A stretch of DNA of 64,000 nucleotides from Saturnia japonica (Eukaryota > Arthropoda > Insecta > Lepidoptera > Saturniidae): contig CM065309.1 in the NCBI GenBank assembly GCA_033032175.1, positions 15,128,001 to 15,192,000 of the forward strand. The letters are read 5' to 3'. The notes beneath the pieces are model-generated. The model was not told where the DNA came from, did not search any database, and was given only the letters and a program-made list of their open reading frames with translations. Shown here one piece after another: positions 35,639 through 46,140 of this stretch; the stretch's first letter is position 1, and the number at the start of each line of letters is the position of its first letter. A program made the translations under genes and the position numbers.

Positions 35639-36192
35639 CTCATCGCCTAAATCTTTATAAGGCGCAAATTTGACCCCACATAGAGTATTGTTCTCATCTC
35701 TGGGCGGGAGACCCCCAGTACCGGCTACTTCCTTTTGACCGCATTCAGCGTAGGACGGCTCGAGTTATTGACGATCAAGCTCTTTCCGATCGGCTTGATC
35801 CATTGATGTTGGTTCACTATGCATCTTCTACCGCATTTATCATGGGAAGTGTTCCGAGGAATTGTTTGGATTGATTCCGGCTGCTGAATTTCACCATCGG
35901 ACATCGAGACAGAATCGTAAATTCTATCCATATTACCTCGATGTCCTGCGATCCACAACAGTTCGTTTCTAAAGGCACTTTCTGCCTTGCACAACCACTC
36001 TGTGTCTGTCGCCTGAGCTCTTTCCGAGCCGTTATGACCTGGTGACCTTCAAGAAAAGAGCTTATTCTTCCCTAAAAGGCCGGTAACGCATCTGCGAGCT
36101 CTCTGGTGTTGCGGATGTTTGTGGGCGGCGGTGATCACTTTCCATCAGGTGCGCCACCTGCCAGTTTGCCCCCTTTTTATCATTAAAAACAA
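35639..36192 (+). pseudogene. LINE (CR1/Jockey-type) ORF2 C-terminal fragment
   Basis: The C-terminal end of a non-LTR reverse transcriptase, broken by stops and shifts. Readable pieces in one or other frame: 'LYKAQI', 'YCSHLWAGDPQYRLLPFDRI', 'ARVIDDQALSDRLDPL', and near the end 'SSLVLRMFVGGGDHFPSGAP'. These match the familiar moth LINE ending. It sits inside the Helitron-like element, between 'GGGTTCTTCA' (35629-35638) and the resumed Helitron body at about 36193. Its tail is 'TTTTTATCATTAAAAAC', without a long poly(A). No clean target duplication was found. Confidence 0.75.
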
Positions 36193-36320
36193 AAAACTTT
36201 CATCCCTATTTTATTCCATCATTCTTTTCATCAAATTTACATAAGGTAGCCTATGTCCTACATGGTCCAATGTATCTCTTTACCTAAATTCATTACTAGG
36301 GTCCGGATTAATATGTAAAT

Positions 36321-36575
36321 ACATATTTTTAATTTACACGATTTTCGTTCTGGAATGTATTTTCTACATCTATTATAGTGTTTGGATCGTGAAAAACTAA
36401 TTTTTATTTTCCATATTTTTCCATATTTCAAGGATAAGTTCATATTTAACTAAAAAATATCATAATCATCCATATTTTCACTTTATTGATGATAAAACAA
36501 GAATTAATTCACAAAAATAGGTATAATTTGTAGGTGTTTGCTTTCCCACTACCAGATAGCCCCGCGGCCAGGTGA
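36321..36575. other. AT-rich spacer
   Basis: No feature supported; a 'GGCCAGGTGAAGAAAGGTGA' stretch with a small direct repeat lies just before the hAT fragment. Confidence 0.3.
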
Positions 36576-36743
36576 AGAAAGGTGAAGAAATTTAAAGAGT
36601 TTTATCCACAAATACCTTTGGCACCAGAGCCAGTGCTGACACGCTGGGGTACAAAGCTAACAGCGGTTGAATACTATGCCGAGCATTTTAATGAAATCAG
36701 ACAAATTATTTCTCGATTGGATGACGATTCTGCAAGTATTTAA
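36576..36743 (+). pseudogene. hAT/BED transposase fragment
   Basis: An open stretch of 55 codons plus stop, reading '...FKEFYPQIPLAPEPVLTRWG', then 'TKLTAVEYYAEHFNEIRQII' and 'SRLDDDSASI'. This pattern (PLPPEPV-TRWGTWL-A--YYAE-F) is typical of BED-finger/hAT transposase-derived proteins of arthropods. The surrounding DNA has no matching frame, so it is a relic. It may be unrelated to the hAT element at 38.5 kb, as the pieces do not overlap. Confidence 0.65.
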
Positions 36744-38517
36744 ACCTAAAAAAAATTCTTAAAAATGAGACTGTAACGATTTGGTCTATATAAAAAGCAA
36801 TTATTGTTTTTTATGACATAAGTTACAAGTACTAGAACGCAGACTATTAGATGTACAAGTACTAGAACATCCTTCCAATAACTGAAAGAATGTATTTGGA
36901 CTATATAACTACCAGTAGGTATATTATAACAAATCTCGCAGACATTAAAATGTGTTTAAAATTTTTTTCGGAACAGTAGCAGACCACTACACAAACTACG
37001 TATATATCAGGCTAGCAATTGCCTGCGACTGCGTTTGCGTTAATCGCAATGTAAAAAAGGCCGTATATCACACGGGGATAATGTAGCTTAAATTAGTGAA
37101 ATTATTTTTAGTATCGGATCGGTACTTCCAGTAATAATACATATTCTGACAATTTCTATCTCTTCAAAATAGTGGTATAGACAAATACTAAACAACGAGC
37201 TTTGATCGGATTTTCCTTGGATAGAAATCTTGAGAACCAGAAGTATCATTACGCGTCTTTCCATAGTAATTCATGAAGATATAGTACGATAAAAAAATTC
37301 TAACTAAAAATTTGACAAAGCCTCATTATAGAAGCTAGTTTAGCACAAAGACCGATCCGTACAAACAAAACACAGTTAATTCTTTACACTAAAAGGCGAT
37401 TATAGTCTTTTAACATAGGGTAATATTATAAATAAAGAAAATGGACATTCGGGAGCAAACGACAGCCGTGTTCAATGTCCTACGTAATCTGGGATAAGCC
37501 CCTAATTTTCTGGCGGTCGCGATTTATGGGTTTGGCCTTCCTATAATATTCTGGCTTGTCGTATAATTCAATAAGATGAATATTACACGTAATTAACCTT
37601 GACTTTTATACTTTCTTTCTCTAAATTAAGTAATTGATGTTTAATGTAATAATAGCCATTGTGTCGAAATATATACGTTTTCTTGATTTTTATAAACAGA
37701 CGATCGATAATTATAGTAAGTACATACTCATTTATACAAGCGGACAAGTAAGGCTAGTACTTAAGTAACGTTTTCTTAACTTTTACGGACGGTACTGATA
37801 TGATTTTAATTACTATTTAAAACACAGAAATTAAGTATGTAAGATAATGTTAAACGAGATGCTATAAAAGGTATTTGAAGACAACAGTTTATGAATTCAT
37901 ATTTAAGCAAATCTTGAAAAATATTTCCAAATTGTGAAAATAACAAACTACACGTCATTATGTAACTATGACAGTATCATAATTTGTATACTTAATCTTT
38001 AATTTATTTATACACTGTTTGAATTATAATTTAATGGAATTTATTTAATTTAGTATAATTTATAATAAATAAATAATGTATAATTCATATAAATATCCAA
38101 ATATTGATCATAAAAACAACATTGAAAACTGTAATGTATGTTATGTATTTTCTGTTTTGACATGCAGCATGTAAAATCTACTTAACAATTTTTTTATATA
38201 TCTAAAGTGGTAAATAAGCACTTTATGGCTCGCAGTCGTAAGCGGCTACGAAAGCCTATAGACGCTTATAATATCATAGTTTATCATTGTTAGGTATCAC
38301 TAGCGTATTGCCAACTTTGAACCACCTTACCCCAAAAAGCTCTGGAAATCCCACTCACCGTAGGAACACAACACTAGGTTATTTGACCACGATCTTCTGT
38401 AGGGTGGAGATATTCCAAAAGTCGGGCTGTCCCAAGTAGAGAGAAATCTGCAAATAAATTTATCTGTGCTCTACTTGTCTTAAAATTTGTATTATCCAAG
38501 GTACTATAGGTAAAAAA
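36744..38517. other. AT-rich DNA, nothing recognised
   Basis: No supportable feature. Confidence 0.35.
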
Positions 38518-38525
38518 ATCATTAC

Positions 38526-39830
38526 TAGAGTTGTGCCGATTATGACTTGGGCAGACTAGTCGGCTAAGCCGATCACGGTTTCGGGGATTTCCGTGACGCT
38601 TCGTTTACAACTGATTCGCGCGCAAGTTGCAACTGCAAGGGGCACCTGTTTTGTTTTCTTCGCATTGTTTCTTGATTTTTGCTATTGTACGGATCAGAGC
38701 GGTTTTGTTTTTGAATAAAAAAATATTTTGATGTAAAGATAATACTGTTATTATTCTTAAAGTGAAAGAGTTCAATTAAAATTTAATCATGTCAATAAGA
38801 AAGTGTCGTATAAGGATTTTTTTTAACAATTGGACAAATATACCCGTAAAGTCGAATGATAATTTCTCGTGGTGGGCAGAGAAAAACAGCAAATACTACA
38901 AGTATAAACAACCATATTATATACCGACTTCGAACTCTGATACCTCAGTTAGATTCTGCAATCAAATGTTCGACCACAGACGTTTCATTCCAGTTGCAAA
39001 TCTAAACGGAACTACCTACAACAGTGCCTACTCCGCCAACTTCAGTGTCATCAGAGGTCCGTTTATGTCAGAAAATCCAACAAAATATTGAAGATAGTTT
39101 TGCTGTACAATGGTCACGTGAGGACTCAAGATCAAGAGACATCAATATTGCGATAGTTGAGATGATTGACTTGACAACCAGCCGGTATCAATTATTGAAA
39201 ATACTGACTTTAGAAACTTGATGAGAAAAGTTACACCAAAATGTAAAATACAGGGCAGAAAGTATTTCACAGAGAACATTATTCCTCAACTTTACGAAGA
39301 AACTATATCTGAAATGCGAAGAGGAGTGATAAGTGCAGCAGAAAATTCAATCACTACTGACATGTGGACAAACATAAATAATAAAGAAAGCTTTTTGAGT
39401 TTCACAGCTCACTGGTTTGACGACAGTTTTAAATATCATCACGCAGTGTTGCAATTGAAACATTTACCTGGAACACACACCGCTAATAATATAAAAAAAT
39501 TGTTTAGTGGAAATTCCAACTTTGTGGGTTAAAGATAGGTACAATCGAAATTCAAGCCATTGTACCAGACAACGGCAGAAATGTGAGGGAAGCAATCGAA
39601 AATTAAGCAAGTAATTTTAGAAACTGATTACCAAAAGAAAGGTTGCTTTCTTTGCTTTACATTTCAAAATGTGTAAGATTGATTATAAAATTAAAATATT
39701 AATAAACAATCAAGGTTTATATTAATGTAATTCCCCATACATACATTTTCTTGGGAAATACATACAAATTAAGAAGCCGGATAGTCGGCGCTCTTTGCAG
39801 AATAGTCGCCGACTAGTCGGCACATCTCTA
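38526..39830 (+). mobile_element. Internally deleted hAT element
   Basis: A 1305-bp element. The left end is TAGAGTTGTGCCGATTATGA; the reversed right end is TAGAGATGTGCCGACTAGTC. An exact 8-bp target duplication ATCATTAC lies at 38518-38525 and 39831-39838, the size expected for hAT. It holds only pieces of a BED-finger transposase, so it is non-autonomous. The stretch from about 38672 onward was later included in a tandem duplication. Confidence 0.9.
38789..39640 (+). pseudogene. hAT (BED-finger) transposase remnants
   Basis: Broken pieces of a hAT transposase. 38789-39091 is the degraded N-terminal region, where the BED zinc-finger would lie. 39218-39532 is open and reads 'YFTENIIPQLYEETISEMRR', then 'SITTDMWTN' (first catalytic aspartate region) and 'FLSFTAHWFDDSFKYHHAV'. 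After a stop, '(V)PDNGRNVREAIEN' (about 39567-39605) resembles the second aspartate region. The rest of the catalytic domain and the C-terminal dimerisation region are deleted. No active protein is possible. Confidence 0.75.
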
Positions 39831-39838
39831 ATCATTAC

Positions 39839-40758
39839 AATTTTAGAAATACTGTTAGTTTTAAATTTTGAAACTTCAATATTGGTTGTCGATTACAAAT
39901 AAAGAAAACCCTATTTTACCATGTTTATAAAGTCAATCCTTAATATAAACACTGAAAGACGAACTTTATAGGAATATAATAATAGAATATAAGGAAGGAT
40001 AGTCGAATTTAAAGAAGTCAAGTCGTTTGCTTTAACAAAGACATACATTCTTTTTTTATTTCTTTTTTTATTGGGGCGGTGATACACGAAGTGATATAAA
40101 GTTTTCAGTTTTGTATTGGTTTAACAACATGATTCACCTGAAATGGTATTTTAGAATTCCTCAATGTAAATTTATGTATTAAGATAGAAAATAGATCTTG
40201 AACAGATTACCTATAGCGATATTATATCACGTAATAAATTAATCAAAATTTATTTATTACTTTCCTTATTATATTTTGTGGGATGTATAAATTTAACATA
40301 ATTCATCTTTCGGTTTCATAATCCTTTCCGGTGCCCGATGGGACAGTGATTTCCTCCCTACTGCAGGGAGAACAAAGTTATTCTTGCGTACAAGAGTTGT
40401 ACGTGACTAGACAACGGATGTTAAACTCTATCCGTTTTTACATTTGACTTTCGTCGGGATATGCTGATTCTTGGGTAAAATACGCATACTTTTTATTTCG
40501 TATTCGAAAGGAAAATTAATTTCTATTTGAAAAAATATTCCGAGAAAGTATTATTTTTTATACGATCAACTTATTCAACTTTGAAAATTATTTTTATGTA
40601 GCCTTGCATATATACTCAATTTATATATGTCTTTTTCAATGTTTGTATGTATTATCTTGTAACGTATATCCTTTAAATACACGGTGTCCGAAGATATTAA
40701 AACTGGGTCATCATAATTTCAATTCTTACTAATATTTCTAATATACATTTTTTTCTAG
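39839..40758 (+). other. hAT flank, possible intron
   Basis: Non-coding. A more mixed patch (40330-40490: 'CCGATGGGACAGTGATTTCC', 'CCTACTGCAGGGAGAACAAA') is almost unchanged in unit B (43678-43838). It contains an acceptor-like CTGCAG, but the frames after it close quickly. It ends in the pyrimidine-rich acceptor before 40759. Confidence 0.35.
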
Positions 40759-40895
40759 ATTATGAAGAATTTTTACACTGCATGCGCCCATACTGGCGTG
40801 TGAGATTGTGTCCGAATGATGTGCAGTGCTGGTTGGAGAGACGCCAAATTCAGCTGCCTCTGGGGAGTACCGCGCCGCTGCCAACTGCTAACTGA
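40759..40895 (+). other. Candidate 3'-terminal coding exon, copy A
   Basis: A 137-base segment following the acceptor 'CATTTTTTTCTAG', entered with two bases completing a codon, then 44 full codons and a TGA (40893-40895). The peptide contains 'YEEFLHCMRPYWRVRLCPND' followed by 'VQCWLERRQIQLPLG' and 'STAPLPTAN'. It is rich in Trp/Cys/Arg and unlike translated AT-rich intergenic DNA. The copy in unit B (44126-44262) differs by a single base seen here (Ile to Val), whereas both flanks differ at many sites. I do not recognise the protein. It would be the end of a gene whose upstream exons are not identified here. Confidence 0.5.
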
Positions 40896-41958
40896 TTGAT
40901 GGCCTAAGAAATTTATAACGGGATTATAAAATATCTAAATGTTTATATTTAAGGACATTACTATAGTTACATGTGTAACTAAAATATAATAACATAAAAT
41001 ATCACATACTCTAGCGTAGCTAACAGGGTAGAACAATATAAAAAAATTGCTGTAGAAATTGGTTAAAACTTACCGTGCATACAAATCTTTACGTAGAGTA
41101 AAAACGTAACTGATCGATGTCTGTACATAGAAGATAAATGAGAAAAACTATTATTGGGGGCCTTTATCAACGCAGCAGAAACCAAAACAATAATTGTTAG
41201 AATTTTTGTTTGTTTGTCTGTTTGCCAATGTTTGTGCGCACTAATCTCAGAAACGGCTAAACCGATTTGGAAACGGTTTTCACTGATATATTGTGGTAAG
41301 GTTCACTTAACATTTAGTGTTTGTTTTACTTCAATAAGTACATAAATAAAAAAAAATCAATAAAAAAAATCACGTCGAACATTTGTTCCATAAAAATACT
41401 ATAAAATAGCTCTTCAGTTGAATTGACTGAAATTTAAGTTATCTGTATATTATGGTTTGTAAAACGATGATGATTGAAACCTTTCATAATATTAAAAAAT
41501 GGTGTTTCAAAAATTTTCATTTTCCAATATAAGTTGACCTCAGATCTATGTGATAAATCATATTAAAAGGGGGTCAGCACAGGCTGGATATTTGTCTGTT
41601 GAATATAGCTGCGCCGCTGCTAGAGATGGCAATTCATTTCGAAAAGATCGATTAGAATCAAACTCTTATGAATCGATTCACAATAAAATCAATGTTTCGC
41701 ATTTGTATTAACAATATAAAAATCACTAAAAGAGAAAATTAAAAGGAAACTTCAACAATCGATTTTTTGTAATTTTTACCTTACTAAAGTATCAATTATT
41801 ATTAAATAGAGATACATAGAAAGGTATAGAGAGAGAATTTATTACAGGTATATAGGGAAAGAGAATTAATTCATTTCAAAATTGTCGTTATTTTGCTGTT
41901 GGCTAATAATTTACTGTTAGTATTTTAATTGATAAATGACACCATAGAAATTGAATAA
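40896..41958 (+). other. Downstream flank with Helitron-like and hAT-end-like words
   Basis: 41150-41300 contains GTTTGTCTG and 'CGGCTAAACCGATTTGG', typical of moth Helitron-like repeats. A 'CTAGAGATGGCAATTC' at about 41628 resembles a hAT left end, but no partner end is seen. The whole piece recurs at 44263-45304. Confidence 0.45.
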
Positions 41959-42039
41959 TCCATACATACTAATATTTTAAATGCGAAAGTAATTCTATCC
42001 GACTCGTCTGTTGCTTAATTTTTGCTTTTGTACGGATCA

Positions 42040-43173
42040 GAGCGGTTTTTTTTTTGTATAAAAAATATTTTTATGTAAAGATAATACCATTATTCTTCAT
42101 TAAAGTGAAAGATTTCAATTAAAATTTAATCATGTCAAAAAGAATATGTCGTATATGGATTTTTTTAACAATTGGACAATGATCCCCGTAAAGTCAAAGG
42201 ATAATTTCTCGTGGTGGGCAGAGAAAACAGCAAAAACTACAAGTATGAACAACCATATTAAATACCGACCTCCAACCCTGATACCTCAGTTAGGTTCTGC
42301 AATCAAATGTTCAACCACAGACGATTCATCCCAGTCGCAAATCTAAACAGAACTAACTATAACAGTGCCTACTCCGTCAATTTCAATGTCATCAGAGGTC
42401 AGTTTATGTTAGAAAAGCCATCAAAATATTAAAGATAGTTTTTCTATACAATGGTCATGTGAGGACTCAAGATCAAGAGACGTCAATATTGATATAGGTG
42501 AGATGATTGTACTTGACAACCCGCCGTTGTCAATTATTGAAAATACTGGCTTTAGAAACTTGATGACAAAAGTTCAACCAAAATATAACATACCGGGCAG
42601 AAAGTATTTCACAGAGAACATTATTCCTCAACTTTACGAAGACACTATATCTGAAATGCGAAGAGGAGTGATAAGTGCAGTAACAAATTCAATCACTACT
42701 GACATGTGGACTAACAAATAATAAAGAAAGCTTTTTGAGTTTCACAGTTCACTGGTTTGACGATAGTTTCAAATATCATCACGCAGTGTTGCAATTGAAA
42801 CATTTTCCTGAAACACACACTGTCAATAATATAAAAAAATTGTTTAGTGCAAATTCCAACTTTGTGGGTTATAGATAGGTACGATCGAAACTCAAGCCAT
42901 TGTACGAGACAATGGCAGAAATGTGAGGGAAGCAATCGAAAATTAAGCAAGTAATTTTAGAAACTGATTACCAAAGCAAAGGTTGCTTTCTTTGCTTTAC
43001 ATTTCAAAATGTGTAAGACTGACTATAAAATAAAAATACATATTAATAAACAATCAAGGTTTATATTAATGTAATTCCCCTACATACACTTTCTTGCGAA
43101 ATACATACAAAGTAAGAAGCCGGATAGTCAGCGCTCTTTGCAGAATAGTCGCCGACTAGTCGGCACATCTCTA
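42040..43173 (+). pseudogene. hAT remnant in unit B, left end missing
   Basis: Same transposase pieces as unit A. Open parts include 42503-42721 ('YFTENIIPQLYEDTISEMRR', 'SITTDMWTN'), ended by a stop at the point where A reads on. BED-finger-like 'KTAKTTSMNNHIKYRPP' is readable near 42224-42276. The left inverted repeat is absent because the duplication started inside the element. Confidence 0.75.
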
Positions 43174-44125
43174 ACCATTACAATTTTAGAAATACTGTTA
43201 GTTTTAAATTTCGTGACTTCAATATTGGTTGTCGATTACAAATAAAGAAAAACCTATTTTACCATGTTTATAAAGTCAGTCCTTAATATAAACACTGAAA
43301 GACGAACTTTATAGGAATATAATAATAGAATATAAGGAAGGTTAATCGAATTTAAAGAAGGTTTATGTTACAACAAAGACAGTAATACATTTTTTTTTAA
43401 ATTGGGGCGGTGATACACGAAGTGACATAAAGTTTTCAGTTTTGTACTGATTTAACAACATGTAATAATATTGATTTAGATCCATCTGAAATGGTATTTT
43501 AGAATTCCTCAATGTAAACTTATGTATTAAGATAGAAATTAGATCTTGAACAGATTGCCTATAGCGTTATTATATCACGTAATAAATTAATCAAAATTTA
43601 TTTATTACTTTCCTTATTATATTTTGTGGGACGTATAAATTTAACATAATTCATCTTTCGGTTTCATAATCCTTTCCGGTGCCCGATGGGACAGTGATTT
43701 CCTCCCTACTGCAGGGAGAACAAAGTTATTCTTGCGTACAAGAGTTGTACGTGACTAGACAACGGATGTTAAACTCTATCCGTTTTTACATTTGACTTTC
43801 GTCGGGATATGCTGATTCTTGGGTAAAATACGCATACTTTTTATTTCGTATTCGAAAGGAAAATTAATTTCTGTTTGAAAAAATTTTCCGAGAAAATATT
43901 ATTTTTTATACCTTCAACTTATTCAACTTTGAAAATTATTTTTATGTAGCCCGGACACAAATAGCCTTGTATATATACTCAATTTATATATGACTTTTTA
44001 AATGTTTGTATGTATTATCTTGTAACGTATGTCCTTTAAGTACACGGTGTCCAAAGATAATAAAACTTGGTCATCATCGTTTCAATTCTTACTAATATTT
44101 ATTTCTAGTATGCATTTTTTCCTAG

Positions 44126-44262
44126 ATTATGAAGAATTTTTACACTGCATGCGCCCATACTGGCGTGTGAGATTGTGTCCGAATGATGTGCAGTGCTGGT
44201 TGGAGAGACGCCAAGTTCAGCTGCCTCTGGGGAGTACCGCGCCGCTGCCAACTGCTAACTGA
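44126..44262 (+). other. Candidate 3'-terminal coding exon, copy B
   Basis: Second copy of 40759-40895, with a preserved acceptor ('CATTTTTTCCTAG'), the same entry phase and the same TGA (44260-44262). The only coding change seen gives 'RRQVQLPLG' in place of 'RRQIQLPLG'. If the gene is real, A and B would be alternative last exons encoding almost the same C-terminus. The frame happens to be open upstream through the acceptor as well, so an unspliced short frame (44029-44262) exists; I prefer the exon reading because copy A lacks that extension. Confidence 0.5.
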
Positions 44263-45304
44263 TTGATAGCCTAAGAAATTTATAACGGGTTTATAAAATA
44301 TCTAAATGTTTGTAATCATGTGTAACTAAAATATAATAACATAAATTATCACATACTCTAGTGTAGCTAACAGGATAGAAAAATATAAAAAATTGTTGTA
44401 GAAATTGGTTAAAACGTACCGCGCATACAAATCTTTACGTAGAGTAAAAACGTAACTGATCGATGTCTGTACATAGAAGATAAATGAGAAAAACTATTAT
44501 TGGGGGCCTTTATCAACGCAGCAGAAACCAAAACAATAATTGTTAGAATTTTTGTTTGTTTGTCTGTTTGCCAATGTTTGTGCGCACTAATCTCAGAAAC
44601 GGCTAAACCGATTTGGAAACGGTTTTCACTGATATATTGTGGTAAGGTTCACTTAACATTTAGTGTTTGTTTTACTTCAATAAGTACATAAATAAAAAAA
44701 AATCAATAAAAAAAATCACGTCGAACATTTGTTCCATAAAAATACTATAAAATAGCTCTTCAGTTGAATTGACTGAAATTTAAGTTATCTGTATATTATG
44801 GTTTGTAAAACGATGATGATTGAAACCTTTCATAATATTAAAAAATGGTGTTTCAAAAATTTTCATTTTCCAATATAAGTTGACCTCAGATCTATGTGAT
44901 AAATCATATTAAAAGGGGGTCAGCACAGGCTGGATATTTGTCTGTTGAATATAGCTGCGCCGCTGCTAGAGATGGCAATTCATTTCGAAAAGATCGATTA
45001 GAATCAAACTCTTATGAATCGATTCACAATAAAATCAATGTTTCGCATTTGTATTAACAATATAAAAATCACTAAAAGAGAAAATTAAAAGGAAACTTCA
45101 ACAATCGATTTTTTGTAATTTTTACCTTACTAAAGTATCAATTATTATTAAATAGAGATACATAGAAAGGTATAGAGAGAGAATTTATTACAGGTATATA
45201 GGGAAAGAGAATTAATTCATTTCAAAATTGTCGTTATTTTGCTGTTGGCTAATAATTTACTGTTAGTATTTTAATTGATAAATGACACCATAGAAATTGA
45301 ATAA

Positions 45305-46140
45305 TCCATACATACTAATATTTTAAATGCGAAAGTAATTCTATCCGACTCGTCTGTTGCATTTTGACGCCTAGACCGCTGAACCAATTCTGAAGAATTT
45401 TGGTTGAGAAAGGACATAGTCTACTTTTGGAAATAAAATTGGAAGGGGTGAAATGGGGGGTGAAAGTTCGTATGAAGAACCCAATTTTGATGAATTTTGG
45501 TATGGAGATATGTTGGACTTTGGAGAAAAACTTTGACTACCTTATGTGGTGAAAACAAAACTTTAATGGGTGAAATAGGGGATGAAGGTTTGTACGAAGA
45601 ACCCATCAAACCAATTTTGATGAATAGAGATATATTGGACCTTGGAGACGGACCTAGGGTACCTTATGTCGCAAAGATAAAACATGAAGGGGTCAAATAG
45701 GAGATGAAATTTTGTATGAGGAACCCACTATTTCTCAATTTAGGAATATGAAAATTCATATTTATGCTTTTAGGAAGAAGTAAAAAGGTTTCGCGTTTTT
45801 GAAAAATTAATCGGCAAGATGGTACAATAAGGGATGATTTACAATACCATACACATAGAGTGATAAATCCATCTATGATTCCTATTGGTTTGTCGTGTTT
45901 AGAGATCAGTCAGTGTTTATGCAATAACATAGAGGGGTGGTAGGGATCGCGGCCATCATACAAATAGCGATAAACCCAACTATGAGTTGCTTTTGGTTCA
46001 TCGTGTTCAGAGATCAGTCGGTGTATATGCAATAATATAGCAGGGTAGTAGGGATCGCGACCACCATATCTATCTACATATAATAATAAACCCATGTATA
46101 ATTTTCTTTTGGTGTGTCGTGTTCCGAGATCATTCATTTA
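45305..46140 (+). repeat. Helitron-like element with minisatellite
   Basis: It starts with TC after A ('TCCATACATACTAATATTTT'), then 'AAATGCGAAAGTAATTCTAT', 'CGCCTAGACCGCTGAACC', and repeated 'GGTGAAATnGGGGnTGAAnGTT' modules at about 45450, 45570 and 45690. Three minisatellite units of about 110-116 bp follow (45830-46140; TCGTGTT-C words near 45892, 46002 and 46118). The terminal hairpin and CTAG are missing. It is the same family as the minus-strand element at 35128-36320. Confidence 0.65.

Larger units (their letters stand above)
35128..36320 (-). mobile_element. Helitron-like element (minus), interrupted by a LINE fragment
   Basis: Minus strand. The 3' terminus is CTAG at 35128-35131 next to A (T on the element strand), preceded by 'GACGAAGTCGCGGGTACCAG'. 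Inward lie three minisatellite units (35186-35450), then body sequence matching the plus-strand element at 45305-46140 (35560-35638). After a LINE insertion the body resumes at about 36193-36320 ('GGACATAGGCTACC' on the minus strand). No Rep/helicase coding sequence is present, so it is non-autonomous. Confidence 0.65.
38672..42014 (+). repeat. Tandem duplication, unit A (about 3.34 kb)
   Basis: It aligns in order with 42015-45360. The unit begins inside the hAT element, crosses its right end and flank, contains the candidate exon 40759-40895, and stops 56 bases into a Helitron-like repeat (start about 41959). Most of the unit differs from B by substitutions and gaps, but 41077-42014 appears identical to 44423-45360 with no gap. 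Confidence 0.92.
42015..45360 (+). repeat. Tandem duplication, unit B
   Basis: Second copy of 38672-42014 in direct orientation. The A/B junction reads ...CTGTTGC|TTAATTTTTGC..., joining the end of the unit to its start with only a few bases of shared sequence. It carries hAT remnants without the left end, the right end at 43173, a diverged target duplication (ACCATTAC, 43174-43181), and the second exon copy. Confidence 0.92.

Noticed and set aside
40371..40440. An exon after CTGCAG (GGAGAACAAAG...)
   Set aside because: Only a short frame with no clear donor. Its similarity between units A and B is expected from the duplication.
41154..41345. Identical 63-residue frames at 41154-41345 and 44500-44691
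   Set aside because: They lie in a Helitron-like repeat head with GTTTGTCTG microsatellite; identity comes from the duplicated tract, not from coding constraint.
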